Assembly: GCF_003324165.1 (NCBI RefSeq)
Contig: NW_025407857.1
Coordinates: forward strand, 372,001 to 436,000
Length of the DNA stretch: 64,000 nt
From: Naegleria lovaniensis
Taxonomy: Eukaryota; Heterolobosea; Eutetramitea; Acrasida; Naegleriidae
Direction: 5' to 3'
In this document: positions 11,413 through 20,796 of the stretch, in pieces
How the letters are laid out: each line of letters opens with the position of its first letter
How positions within the stretch are numbered: position 1 is the first letter of the stretch
The notes under the pieces: model-generated
What the model saw: the letters and a program-made list of their open reading frames with translations, nothing else
The model's database searches: none
What the model was told of the DNA's origin: nothing
Translations under genes and position numbers: made by a program

Positions 11413-12858
11413 TTATGAATTGTCAATTTCTTCTTCTTCTTGATGCGGAATCATTCCTCTGAACAATAGACTCTGAATATATTTCCAAACCTTTCCAATC
11501 CATTCCAATGGTTTCAAGTCAAATTCATTGCTCTTCAAAATGTCATTGTAATTCATGTCATATTCAAACCATGAGAAGAACCAAAAGGTCATCCAGTTCA
11601 GAGGATTCGTAAACAGAGTTTTGTCCGTTACAGAAGACGTGGATTGTTCAACTGGTATCTGCTGCATAGATGATGATGAAGTCATTCCAATATTTCGTTG
11701 TTTCATAGCCTTGACTTGACAATACAAGTGTAATTGATAATGATACACCATGCACAATAGGACAGTGAGAAGACAAGCAACAACCACATCTGCTGTGTAA
11801 TGTTCTTTTGACCACACAATACAAAACAATCCCATGATACAACTTGAAACGAGAACAACCACAACCATGAATCTCATTCCAAACCAAATTCTTCTTCCAA
11901 TTCTCGAATTGTTGTCATCATTCGATGTCGAATGGAAAGAATAATTTGTTGAAGAATAATACAGGACAAAGAAGGTACACAATGTCACAGCACAGGTATG
12001 TCCAGAAAACATGTAATCTCCACAAGTGTAACCAATCATGGTGGTTTCTTGTTCATTTCGTGTATTGCTCCTCCCAAACATTCGTTCTTTGAGTGACATT
12101 TGTTGTAAGGTTTGGCATTTTGTGACATCATTGGCATTGGGTATGCTCAATATTGTACTAGACATGGATATAATTCTCAGAATTAACAAAATACCATCCA
12201 ACAAGAGAAATCTAGCCAATATATTGAATCTATGAGTTCGGTTGAAACACGACAACAAAACCATGAGCAAAGCAAGTACCGCCGTAATACATTCTGTGAT
12301 TTTAAAAGCTTCTGGAAAAGGAGATGAAATTCGATCTAGGAGGATATCATGGAGTGGAGGTTGTGTTAAATCAACTGAGGGAACCAAAATGTACATGGTT
12401 ATGAAACGAGTCAGAAAGGATGATGTGAAAAAGAAGGTACATGCAAAGACGAATCGAACGATGGGATAGAATTGCGTGATGCTCCTGATGGAAAATAAAT
12501 GAGAATTAAGAGGAGTAGGCTGGTAGTGGAGGTAATTCAATTCCACACTACTCGTTGTCGTGGTCGTCGTCGTGCAACGGGAATGGTAAGTTGTACTACA
12601 AGTTGTTGAAGAAAACGTTCTTTGTCCAATAGTGCTGCTGCATGGTGAGCAAGGAAGTGATGCATCTGGTTGCAAGACTTGAATGACAAAATTCGTGTCT
12701 TTTGAGTGAGTTTCTCCATTCGCGTCGTCCATGCTACAACATGATGTCGAATTTGGAATGGTGTTGTAGAGCATGGTACCTGTGGACTCTTCATGTGAAG
12801 GTATTTGCTGGTCCTGCAGAAGCCAAGGAGGAAGAGGAGATGAGGATGGGCTTGGCAT
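11413..12858 (-). CDS. Sphingomyelin-synthase-like membrane enzyme, copy B
   Basis: Encodes 481 aa from ATG at 12858 (MPSPSSSPLPPW); the open frame extends 37 codons further upstream but only with a TTG. This start makes the N-terminus align with copy A (both have LPP..L followed by IQ(I/V)LQPD). The membrane core is nearly identical to copy A, including CGDYMFSGHT and HYTADV with the catalytic His, His and Asp. Differences concentrate in the Ser/Thr-rich N-terminus, in an Asn/Asp insertion after the SGHT helix and in the loop before the C-terminal FEYDM segment. The two genes are head-to-tail duplicates. Whether they have different head-group specificities is unknown. Confidence 0.87.
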   Translation of the reverse strand: MPSPSSSPLPPWLLQDQQIPSHEESTGTMLYNTIPNSTSCCSMDDANGETHSKDTNFVIQVLQPDASLPCSPCSSTIGQRTFSSTTCSTTYHSRCTTTTTTTSSVELNYLHYQPTPLNSHLFSIRSITQFYPIVRFVFACTFFFTSSFLTRFITMYILVPSVDLTQPPLHDILLDRISSPFPEAFKITECITAVLALLMVLLSCFNRTHRFNILARFLLLDGILLILRIISMSSTILSIPNANDVTKCQTLQQMSLKERMFGRSNTRNEQETTMIGYTCGDYMFSGHTCAVTLCTFFVLYYSSTNYSFHSTSNDDNNSRIGRRIWFGMRFMVVVVLVSSCIMGLFCIVWSKEHYTADVVVACLLTVLLCMVYHYQLHLYCQVKAMKQRNIGMTSSSSMQQIPVEQSTSSVTDKTLFTNPLNWMTFWFFSWFEYDMNYNDILKSNEFDLKPLEWIGKVWKYIQSLLFRGMIPHQEEEEIDNS

Positions 12859-13669
12859 GATTGGTCTTGTAGTAGTTGGGTATGTGTGAGTGAAATGATT
12901 GAACAGGGGTTGTACGACAATATTCTTCAACAAGAGTGTGTGAAATGTCAAAAATTTGAAAGGATACAAAGAAGAAGAAGGTCTTTGGAGAGAGTGAATT
13001 TAGAGTTTTTTTGTATCCTTTAAAAGAAGAGACACAGCAAACGCAACGATCACGATACTCTAATTTGATCTTGCTTGGTACAAAGAGATCATTAGTTATG
13101 AGGGTTGCATGAATGACGATGCGCATTGTTGGGATTCGGATGAATTGGCGTTAAAAATCGGAGCAAGCGCTGTAGTAAGGAAAGAAGGCGGGTATGAGAG
13201 TGAATATATAATACATATTTTATTATACGAAATGAAAAATTAAGCGACACAAGAGTGGCCATAGAGGATCACGTCTTGCTGTGAAATGGAGTCTTACCAT
13301 ATAAAGAAGTGGAAAATGAAGCTTTTGGAACTTTGGTTAACAAAACATAATCGAATACTATCTTGTCAGCATTCTTTCCGTTTTGGTGAAGGTATTCGAT
13401 GGCCAACGCACTTTCCATCTACCCATGCTCATAATCTGGCGACATAATGGATTTAATTTTCATTATCAACGTATATTAATATTTCAAAGAAAACAACCAA
13501 GTAGTGTGTCGTTGAACGTGATTAGTGAACAACAAAATGCTCCTGTGTGTGTGAAAATTTGTCAATTTGGCTGTGTTGAAAAGGAGAGTGTTCTCCAACA
13601 ACCTTGAACGACTTGGCGCTTAATCCATCTAAAATTTGAAATTCAAACGATGACGATAACGTTGAGAAC
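12859..13669. other. Spacer upstream of the lipid-synthase copy B and of TELO2
   Basis: About 810 bp shared by the minus-strand synthase and the plus-strand TELO2. It contains the repeat of the copy-A upstream motif at 13160-13174. A 74-codon open frame at 13383-13607 lacks any recognisable similarity and is not called. Confidence 0.4.
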
Positions 13670-14081
13670 AAAAAAAATGCTTTCTTCACAACTTTTATCC
13701 ACGACAAGTGGAACAAAGTGAGCTATGGCCTAATCCGCAATCATGTTCTTTATGCCCACCAAATCAACCTCATTCATAATGAAGAAATCAGAAATGAAGT
13801 ATCTAATAACCTCCAGAAACTTAAAAACAGATACAACATCATTAACCCAAACATCCACAAAATCATCATCAAAGAAATTGCAAAATGCAACAACACTATA
13901 TGGAATAACAGAAATGAATGGCTTCACAATCACTACACATGGAATCAACAACTATCAAGGTATACAAACATTATCTAATGCTGCCAATTGGCAGGAGTTT
14001 CACTACAAACATGTTGTCAAGACAACTCTGTTGTAATAAACTTTCTTTCTTAAAAAAAAAAAAAAATGCTTTCTTCACAAC
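13670..14081 (+). mobile_element. Short retrotransposon-like insertion with target-site duplication
   Basis: A 23-base perfect direct repeat (eight A then TGCTTTCTTCACAAC) is found at 13670-13692 and 14059-14081. The next 11 bases also match except for three T/C transitions. Between the copies lie about 366 bp that end in an A-tract directly against the right repeat, with AATAAA 15-20 bp before it. Such an arrangement (long target-site duplication, poly(A) at the 3' end) is the signature of target-primed retrotransposition. The insert carries an open plus-strand frame ending at 13978 with IWNNRNEWLHNH, reminiscent of the C-terminal part of LINE reverse-transcriptase ORFs. It would be a severely 5'-truncated LINE copy. 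The boundaries are seen; the LINE identity is inferred. Confidence 0.6.
13677..13721 (+). other. Upstream ORF created by duplication of the TELO2 start site
   Basis: The left target-site copy keeps the ATG and first codons of TELO2 (MLSSQ) and then runs into a stop after 14 codons. If the TELO2 transcript starts upstream of the insertion, ribosomes would meet this decoy start first. Inferred from sequence; the transcript start is not known. Confidence 0.4.
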
Positions 14082-17000
14082 CTTCATCCATGTTGACGGC
14101 TCAGCCTCATCATCAGCTTGCTCTTGTTTCCGATATGAAACAATTTTTACTTGGAAAGGTTGGAAAGTTAGGAAGCGATGAGGAATATATTGTATCAAAT
14201 GGTAGCAATAACAGTCATCATTGGGAAGGAAAATCGTTTTCGGAATTGGTTAAAATTATTCTTGATCATGTTTCATTATTTTCTGATTCCGATATCCAGA
14301 GATTGGTGATTCCATATATTATCTTGTATAAAAAGAAGAAGAAGGAAACAAGTCTTGTGGAACGTTTTTGTTATTTGGTGGAGGCTATTTGTTCTCATCG
14401 GCATTTTCCGATTATTATTTCTAATTTATTAATACCCTTGTTGAGTGAGAGGGATTTTTATGAATATTGCTTGAAAGATGGTTTTGAGGGATCGAAATTA
14501 AGTACAAGTAATATTGAGCATGAATCGTTGGTGAAAGTGTTAACAACACTGCACGAGAAGGTTACCACTTTGTACTATGCCAATGATAGTGGAAACTTGA
14601 CACAAAATAATAATAATGAAGAGTCAAAGAAAAATAGTTTGATTGTAGAGTTACTTGATCAAGCATCTCAGACAACTGTGTTTAGAGAAAATGAATGGAA
14701 AAAAGAGAATGTTTATGCACGTACGAACTCCTCTCTATGGAGGCTCCCTACATTTTTTAAATCAGAGTTGTATATCAAACACATCATTCTCTCATTAGAC
14801 TTTACCGCAACACACAACGGAAGGTTTCAAGAAGGAAATTCTAACAGTTTGAACATTAGCACTCAATCATCTTTGCACTCGTATAATATTACGCTTTTAT
14901 CTGACTTGATTACTCAATTCAACAAGAGGGGGTACATGTCCATTTGTTGTGACATACTCACGGATTGGTATTGGCAATGTCATAGCTGTCTCTCATCATT
15001 TTTCTCAGCAATGGAGCAGAAAAATAATATGCATGCATTGATTAAGGAATTTGTGTTAAAAATTCTCTCAAATGACGTTTCTAAAGAAGATTATGACCAC
15101 TTTGTAAATTTCATATCTGCAATGATGACTTCCTCCATTGTATGGTATGATTGCATGACAAATTCCATGATTCTCAAGTACACTTTTGCAGAGTTGGTTG
15201 TAAATAGAAATAGATACATTTTTGTGAAATTATTAATGGATGTAGCTTTGAAAACAGCTGAGACCTGTAAGGACAAACCTTTATCAACTGTAACGGATTT
15301 TATAAGCGCAACATGGAAGACTCACTTTTTCAGCATGCAATCCAATGTTGAACAGCAACTATGTAAGTGTGTTAACAATTGATTACAGAACTAGCTAATA
15401 TTTGAACCCTGACATACACCTCCAATGTATTTAATGCATTTCTATGACAATATAGTTGTATCGTATTGTCTAGCTGGATTAATCTCAATAATGACCAAAC
15501 AAGAATTTGAAAATTCAGAGACTCTCAGAAATTGTATTGAGGGCATACAGCAACGACTACATTCCTCAAATTTTCATATAAGAAGGAGTTGTGCAGTAAG
15601 TATTTAGTTTTTCATTGCGGTTGAATTGGCTTTTCCTGTTGTTAGTTGATCTCACTTCAAATGAGCAAGACCATCAATCCAAAACAGAGTCCATTGGTGC
15701 TTTTTGACGATTTGAAAGATTGTCTCAATGAATTTCACAGCCATCTTTCTCAGTCTATTTCAGCAAACGCAGCCTCTTCGATTCGAAAGCAACATCCGTC
15801 TGAAGGTTTGTCCATGACAACTGGCGTGAATGCTCTAAACAACAAAAAGCAAGCAAAAATGTCATCCAACAAGAGGGAAAAGAAAGCATTCAATCCTAAT
15901 GCATTACTCATTGATGACGATGACGAGTCGTCAGAAGATGAGCAAGCCGACAATGAAGAACTTTCTGATTCTACCTCTGTTGAATCATTGCAATCTCTAG
16001 AAATGTCAGATGACGAGGGAGGTGGAAATGATGAAATGAACCCATACAAACCATACTATGTGAGAGATTTAATCGATTTTCTATTTGCCAACGATCAAGA
16101 CAAGGACCAAATGTTGAAAATTGAAGCAGCTCTCAAGTTTGCAGTTCCTGTCATTGAAAAGACAGATCCAAAGATACTTCAACTCAATGCTGTACATCTT
16201 TGTACGGCCTTATTGACTTGTAGTGAAACTCATATTCATAACTACTTTACTTATCGAATGGATGCCATGGTTTCATTGTTAACAAAGAGTTGCATGTCCA
16301 TTGTGGATTTACAATACGACAAACAAGATCAGAGATTCATTGACTTTGAAGATGAGACTGTGCTATTGTTCCTCACAACCAAGTTTTGGTCCAATCAAGT
16401 CACTCAAGCGCAACGAATTGATATTTTAACAGTACTCGTTAAAGCGGCCATCAATTTATCCAATAATAATTCATTGGTCAGTCCTCAAGATTTGAATTCA
16501 TCACAACTGAGAAAGGAAGCACTGGATCAAAAGTCCTCGCAAGAACAGAGCACATCATCTCTCCCTCCACCACAATATCCTCCCAATACCAAAAGATGGG
16601 GCTCTGCTCTCAACCCTTCGAAAAGAAAGCAAATAGAGACACGGCCCAATTACTTTTTGCTGCACGCCAATCGATTTTACTACATGCTCTTGAGAACCAA
16701 GTCAAAAGTTTCAGAGACTATTCACATCATGTTTGGAGAGGATAATTTAGTGCTCTCCAAAATTGTACATACATTGGGGGTTTTCTTGTTTTGCTGTGGA
16801 ACCAATCCAGCACCTCTCGTAGCTCAACAATTAGGAAAGAATACTCTGGAATTTTTATGGACCTTGATTTTGCATTGCAAGGATGTTTCCACTTCAAATA
16901 ATCTAAGATTGAGCGTGCTAGGAACATTGAATACAGCCATTTCATGTTGCACGTCTACCATTTTGCTTGAGGAGCTACTGGTGGATATTCATCAAGTGTT

Positions 17001-17100
17001 TGATTGGCTCTTAAACACAAGCGACAATGACAGTCACTTGGAATGTAGGGAAATGGCCAAAATGGTCCTATCAACTCTATCATCCAAAATGAAGATTTAG
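14066..17100 (+). CDS. TELO2: TELO2/Tel2, TTT-complex HEAT-repeat protein
   Basis: Exons 14066-15362, 15456-15595 and 15646-17100 encode 963 aa. Splice junctions restore the Tel2 consensus IRRSCALISL..SKTINP (human has VRRLGMIVAEVVSARIHP at this place). The third exon contains KPYYVRDLIDFL, a segment TTKFW...QRIDILTVL matching the conserved Tel2 QRMDILDVL block, and GEDNLVLSKIVHTLG near the C-terminus, all in family order. An acidic stretch around the middle (IDDDDESSEDEQ) is a CK2-type site region, as in other Tel2 proteins that bind R2TP through phosphoserines. Tel2 with Tti1/Tti2 stabilises PIKK kinases (ATM, ATR, TOR). The start ATG lies within the right target-site copy of the retro-insertion. 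Confidence 0.9.
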
Positions 17101-17140
17101 AAGGTCAATACCATTCTAGTGCAGAACTACATGCACACCC

Positions 17141-17959
17141 TTATTGCTTTTTCTTTCTCAACTCACTCAACTGATTGCTTAACATGGTTGTAAGCTCAAA
17201 TTGATTCAGTAGGACTGACTTGATATTTCCAATGGCTTCTCGAGATGCTACTTTTTTCTTTGTTTCTGGAATTTTTCTCAAATCCTTTTTCACTTTCAAC
17301 ACTCGGTATGGGTTCTCTGTGGCATATAATACTGCTTCCTCCTCATGATGGCTACTTTCACTTTGCTCTGGACTCGTTGATGAGCTTCCTTCTCGGCAGC
17401 TTCCTCGTGACAAGCTTCTCCTGTTTTCAGTCCGAATTAATTTTTCTACTTCCTCTGCCTTTCAACACACCAATGAACATTTCCAACATGATACACAGCA
17501 GCCTCTACTTACAATGATATTTTCCATTTCTTCTTCAATGGTTGGAGTCTTTTCTTCGACAATATTTATGGTTGACATACTCAGTGAATTTGCTCCAGAG
17601 CGAGACATGAATAATGACGGATTACTTCTCATGGCATGCTCTTTTTGCTTTTTATAATAAGATCCATCAAATATTTCCTTCATAGAAGGTTTCATTCGAA
17701 TTTTTGGACTTCTAGGTTTAGACTCCATTGGAAGCACTTCTGGCGATTTTGAATGTTGTTGTGACTTGTATTCTTCTCCTCCCTGAATAAAGCTGAATCG
17801 TTCATCCATCACCTCGTCCGGTAATGAGGAATTTAAAATTGTTTGCTTTTCATTGTCATCATTAATATTCAAAAAAGCCAACAAATTCCAAAACATTCTC
17901 TCATCCAAATACTTTTCCGCAGCATTAAATGTTTCATCCTCTTCGATCATTGAATTCAT
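17141..17959 (-). CDS. Uncharacterised coiled 254-aa protein
   Basis: Exon 1 is 17513-17959 (ATG at 17959) and exon 2 is 17141-17458, with a 54-bp intron (GTAAGT donor; AAG acceptor at 17459, with 17453 as an in-frame alternative two codons on). The protein is acidic at the N-terminus and ends in a Lys-rich helical region with LKVKKDLRKIPETKKK followed by a leucine-spaced coil. No enzyme motif, signal peptide or membrane segment is visible and I recognise no family. Its divergent promoter is shared with the EF-hand gene and carries E2F-like sites, which would fit a cell-cycle protein, but this is only suggestive. Confidence 0.75.
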
Positions 17960-18047
17960 CTTTAATCATTAATTTTCAATAGAAAAGAATGAATCGATTT
18001 TTAGAAAGGCGCGCTTAAGTGATAACAATTTTTCGTAAAGTTTTTTT

Positions 18048-18076
18048 GCGGGAATTTTAAAAAAACTGATCCCGCC
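18048..18076. promoter_or_regulatory. Inverted pair of E2F-like sites in a divergent promoter
   Basis: GCGGGAA at 18048-18054 and TCCCGCC at 18070-18076 form an inverted pair in the 214-bp gap between two divergent genes. Both match the E2F/DP core (TTCCCGC). This is the GC-richest spot in an otherwise AT-rich promoter. Binding is inferred. Confidence 0.35.
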
Positions 18077-18173
18077 TCTCGAAAAATCAAACGTCCAAAA
18101 TTTGCAACAACTCATCACAACAAAAAAAATATTTTAACACCAACACATAACCATCCATCCGCAAAATCACACA

Positions 18174-18626
18174 ATGCCCAAGTTAACCCAAGAACAACTC
18201 TCTGATGCTCAAGATGCCTTCAACCTCTACGACAGAGATGGAGACGGAAAAATTACTTTGGCTGATCTCGGCACTTTGTTACGTTGTTGTGGAAAGAATC
18301 CAACCAATGCTGAAGTTGAGAATATTAAAGGAGAGGCTGATCCATCAGGAACAGGTTCATTCACTTTTGAAACATTGAAAACTCTTTTAGAAAAGTATAC
18401 ATTCAAGGCTGATAATGAACAAGATGTAAAGGATTGTTTCCGTATCTTTGATAAAGACGGAACTGGATTTGTACCAGTCTCTGAATTGAGACATGTTTTG
18501 ACGACTTTGGGAGAGAAATTATCAGCAGCTGAAGTTGATGATTTGCTCCGTGATGCCGAAGTGGATGATAACGGTAATCTTAACTATGCTACTTTTGTTC
18601 ATATGCTCATGCCAAGCAAGAATTAG
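18174..18626 (+). CDS. Calmodulin-like EF-hand protein
   Basis: Encodes 150 aa, the length of calmodulin, with four EF-hand positions. EF1 (DRDGDGKITLAD, residues 20-31) has a full set of calcium ligands. EF3 (DKDGTGFVPVSE) is also canonical at positions 1, 3, 5 and 12. EF2 (DPSGTGSFTFET) lacks the acidic residue at position 12, and EF4 (EVDDNGNLNYAT) lacks it too and has Glu at position 1. Two calcium sites are therefore expected. The pattern fits a calmodulin-related protein or an essential myosin light chain better than calmodulin itself. The protein has no targeting signal. The start ATG follows an A/C-rich leader. Partner proteins could include the IQ protein at the window start, but nothing in the sequence links them. 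Confidence 0.92.
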   Translation: MPKLTQEQLSDAQDAFNLYDRDGDGKITLADLGTLLRCCGKNPTNAEVENIKGEADPSGTGSFTFETLKTLLEKYTFKADNEQDVKDCFRIFDKDGTGFVPVSELRHVLTTLGEKLSAAEVDDLLRDAEVDDNGNLNYATFVHMLMPSKN

Positions 18627-19019
18627 GTTGTTGTGATTCCCAATAACAAGATATTGCCATCAATATATTCTCTCTCAAGAAGAGAGCCTCTCTTTTCCAA
18701 ACGTTTTATATTTATATTCCCTTCCGTTCCCTTTTAGGTTTGCTGCAATGGATGATCAATAATTTGATGATGATGATTACATTTGTTTGCAATCATAAAA
18801 GTTGCAGTGTTTGTGTGTGATAAAGTTACTTAAATTTCAAATAATAGAAATGTTCTATTGTCAAGTCTCTTGAGAGCAAACATGAACGATCGGAATTAAT
18901 GTTCTTGATGCCTATGTGTCCAATGATCATGGGATCATCACGATACCATGACGTGATTATTCGAAATAGGTCTAACAACTAATAATCGTTATTATTAGTA
19001 TTAATAAAACTCTTAAAAA
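18627..19019. other. Intergenic
   Basis: About 390 bp of AT-rich spacer with the 3' UTR of the EF-hand gene and the leader of the next gene (AAAAAATG start). No other feature seen. Confidence 0.4.
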
Positions 19020-20698
19020 ATGTCTGCAACTGCTTCTTCATCCTCGCATCGGAATCATGAGGGTGATGATTCAGTTCGGGAATCTACTCATCCGAGCTCA
19101 TCGTCATTGGCAACCACTAGTACTCTGCCCAAAACAATACCATTTCCATACTTGATCTGCTTTGAAAATACATATTATTGGAGGGCTGCTTTTAATCATA
19201 TCATTGGAAAATTGTACATTTCATTTGATTTTCTGTATTTTGAAGGACATGAATCGACCATGCTGATTCATGGAAAGCCATTGGCAAATGCATCTTCTCC
19301 TGTAAATATTGTAAAAACTGAAAAAAACAGACCTGTCTCAGTCGTTGTATTATTTGAAAATATTCATTCGGTGGAACGTGAAAATTATTTATTGAATCCT
19401 TGTTTATGTGTGAAAACTAATTTAAATCATGGAGAGAAGGTATGTGTGACAAGTTGAAAATCCAAATCTTGATTCATTCAAAATTTATATTCCGACTTCC
19501 TCATGGTCATCAATAGCATTACTTCTACAAGTTGGAAAGTATTACGAACTGTATTTCAATAATTGAACATGCAAGTCAAATGTCACTCTCATGCCAACTT
19601 CGAAACAAATTAATCGCTTTGAAAGAAGAGAGACCTGAAGTCAAATCCCATTCAAAACCCACAAAACAAAAACCTACCAAAAAGAAACAAACATCCACTT
19701 CTGATGAAGAACTTTCCACTCGAGACAAAATTGAACGTGAAAAAGATGAAATGATCTTGCTGGCCAAACGTACCAAGAGTATCAATCAGGATTCTCTTCA
19801 ACTGCTATCTTCTCAGCAAAACGACCTGAAAGAAACTAAAGAAAAATATTTAGAACCAATGAATACATACAATGCTCTTGGAAGTCGATTGTTGACAGGA
19901 ATGTCATGGGGTGGATTTTTCAAAAATTTGTGGAGTTATTCGAATTGGAAAAAAATAGAGAAACAAGCTCTTGTGTTTCAACAGGAAACCCCTGAAAAAC
20001 AAAGAAGCTTAGATTTTGATGCGCATGCGTTTGAAATTTTGATACGAAAAGGAGATGAAAAACATTGTAAGTAACTTTACTGAAAGTCAAATTCGAGTGC
20101 AATTTCATCATCATTCACATGAATTCATTCAGATACTCCAAGCATTGCTGTAATGCGATCGAAAGTAATGGAAATTATTGACGATAGACAAAGCAGATAC
20201 ATTCAAGAATCAATCGAGTTTTCCAATTTGAGTGGATTAGAAGTTCGAACTCCTTTTATTCTCACTTTAATTTTTAAATCCACGAATATCACTCTCACAA
20301 TATTATCTGTATTTACACCTTTCATTATTGATCATATCAAGAGCTGTAACAAGACAATTATTCCAATGGATGAAACTGGTTGTTTTCATTCTTCAAAATT
20401 TGATTTATTTTCCTTGTATTCGAAAAATTCTATTCAACTTGTACAAATATCCACTGATTTGCTTCGAGATTATTTCCCCAAAGATTTGGAGGACGAAACA
20501 AATAAGAAAGACGCAAAATTAGATTATTTGTTCGACATTGTAAATGACATTCACTCCATGGCGAGTGTTACAAATAATGTGTTAACAGAGTCTGGCCAAT
20601 TTTTGGAAGATTTTGTTACGGATGTACAAGGAGTGACGAGTGATGTAAACAAGAACACCAAAGTGATCGATAAGAAATTAGAGTCTTCATGGTTTTAG
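19020..20698 (+). CDS. GRAM domain plus Qb and Qc SNARE motifs (SNAP-47-like)
   Basis: Exons 19020-19439, 19517-20066 and 20133-20698 encode 511 aa. After a Ser/Thr-rich N-terminus, residues about 45-160 form a GRAM/PH-like fold (FENTYYWRAAF...GKLYISFDFLYFEG, closing with HYFYKLESITNCISII across intron 1). Residues about 220-270 carry a first SNARE-like heptad helix with a central Gln. The last 55 residues align with the SNAP-25 second helix (NDIHSMASVTNN...SGQFLEDF), again with Gln at the zero layer. There is no transmembrane segment. This GRAM plus two-SNARE order is that of animal SNAP-47, a Qbc-SNARE acting in membrane fusion. Domain reading is direct; orthology is inferred. Confidence 0.82.
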
Positions 20699-20796
20699 TT
20701 TCCAAACACTGAAAAGATTGCCAACAAATATATATTTGTTCTACATTAAGCCACGCCAACGAGACTCCCTGTTCACTGAAAACCAAATCACTAAAT

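Noticed and set aside
13383-13607. 74-codon ORF upstream of the retro-insertion
   Set aside because: It was considered as more of the LINE, but it lies outside the target-site repeats and no reverse-transcriptase motif (such as YxDD) is visible.
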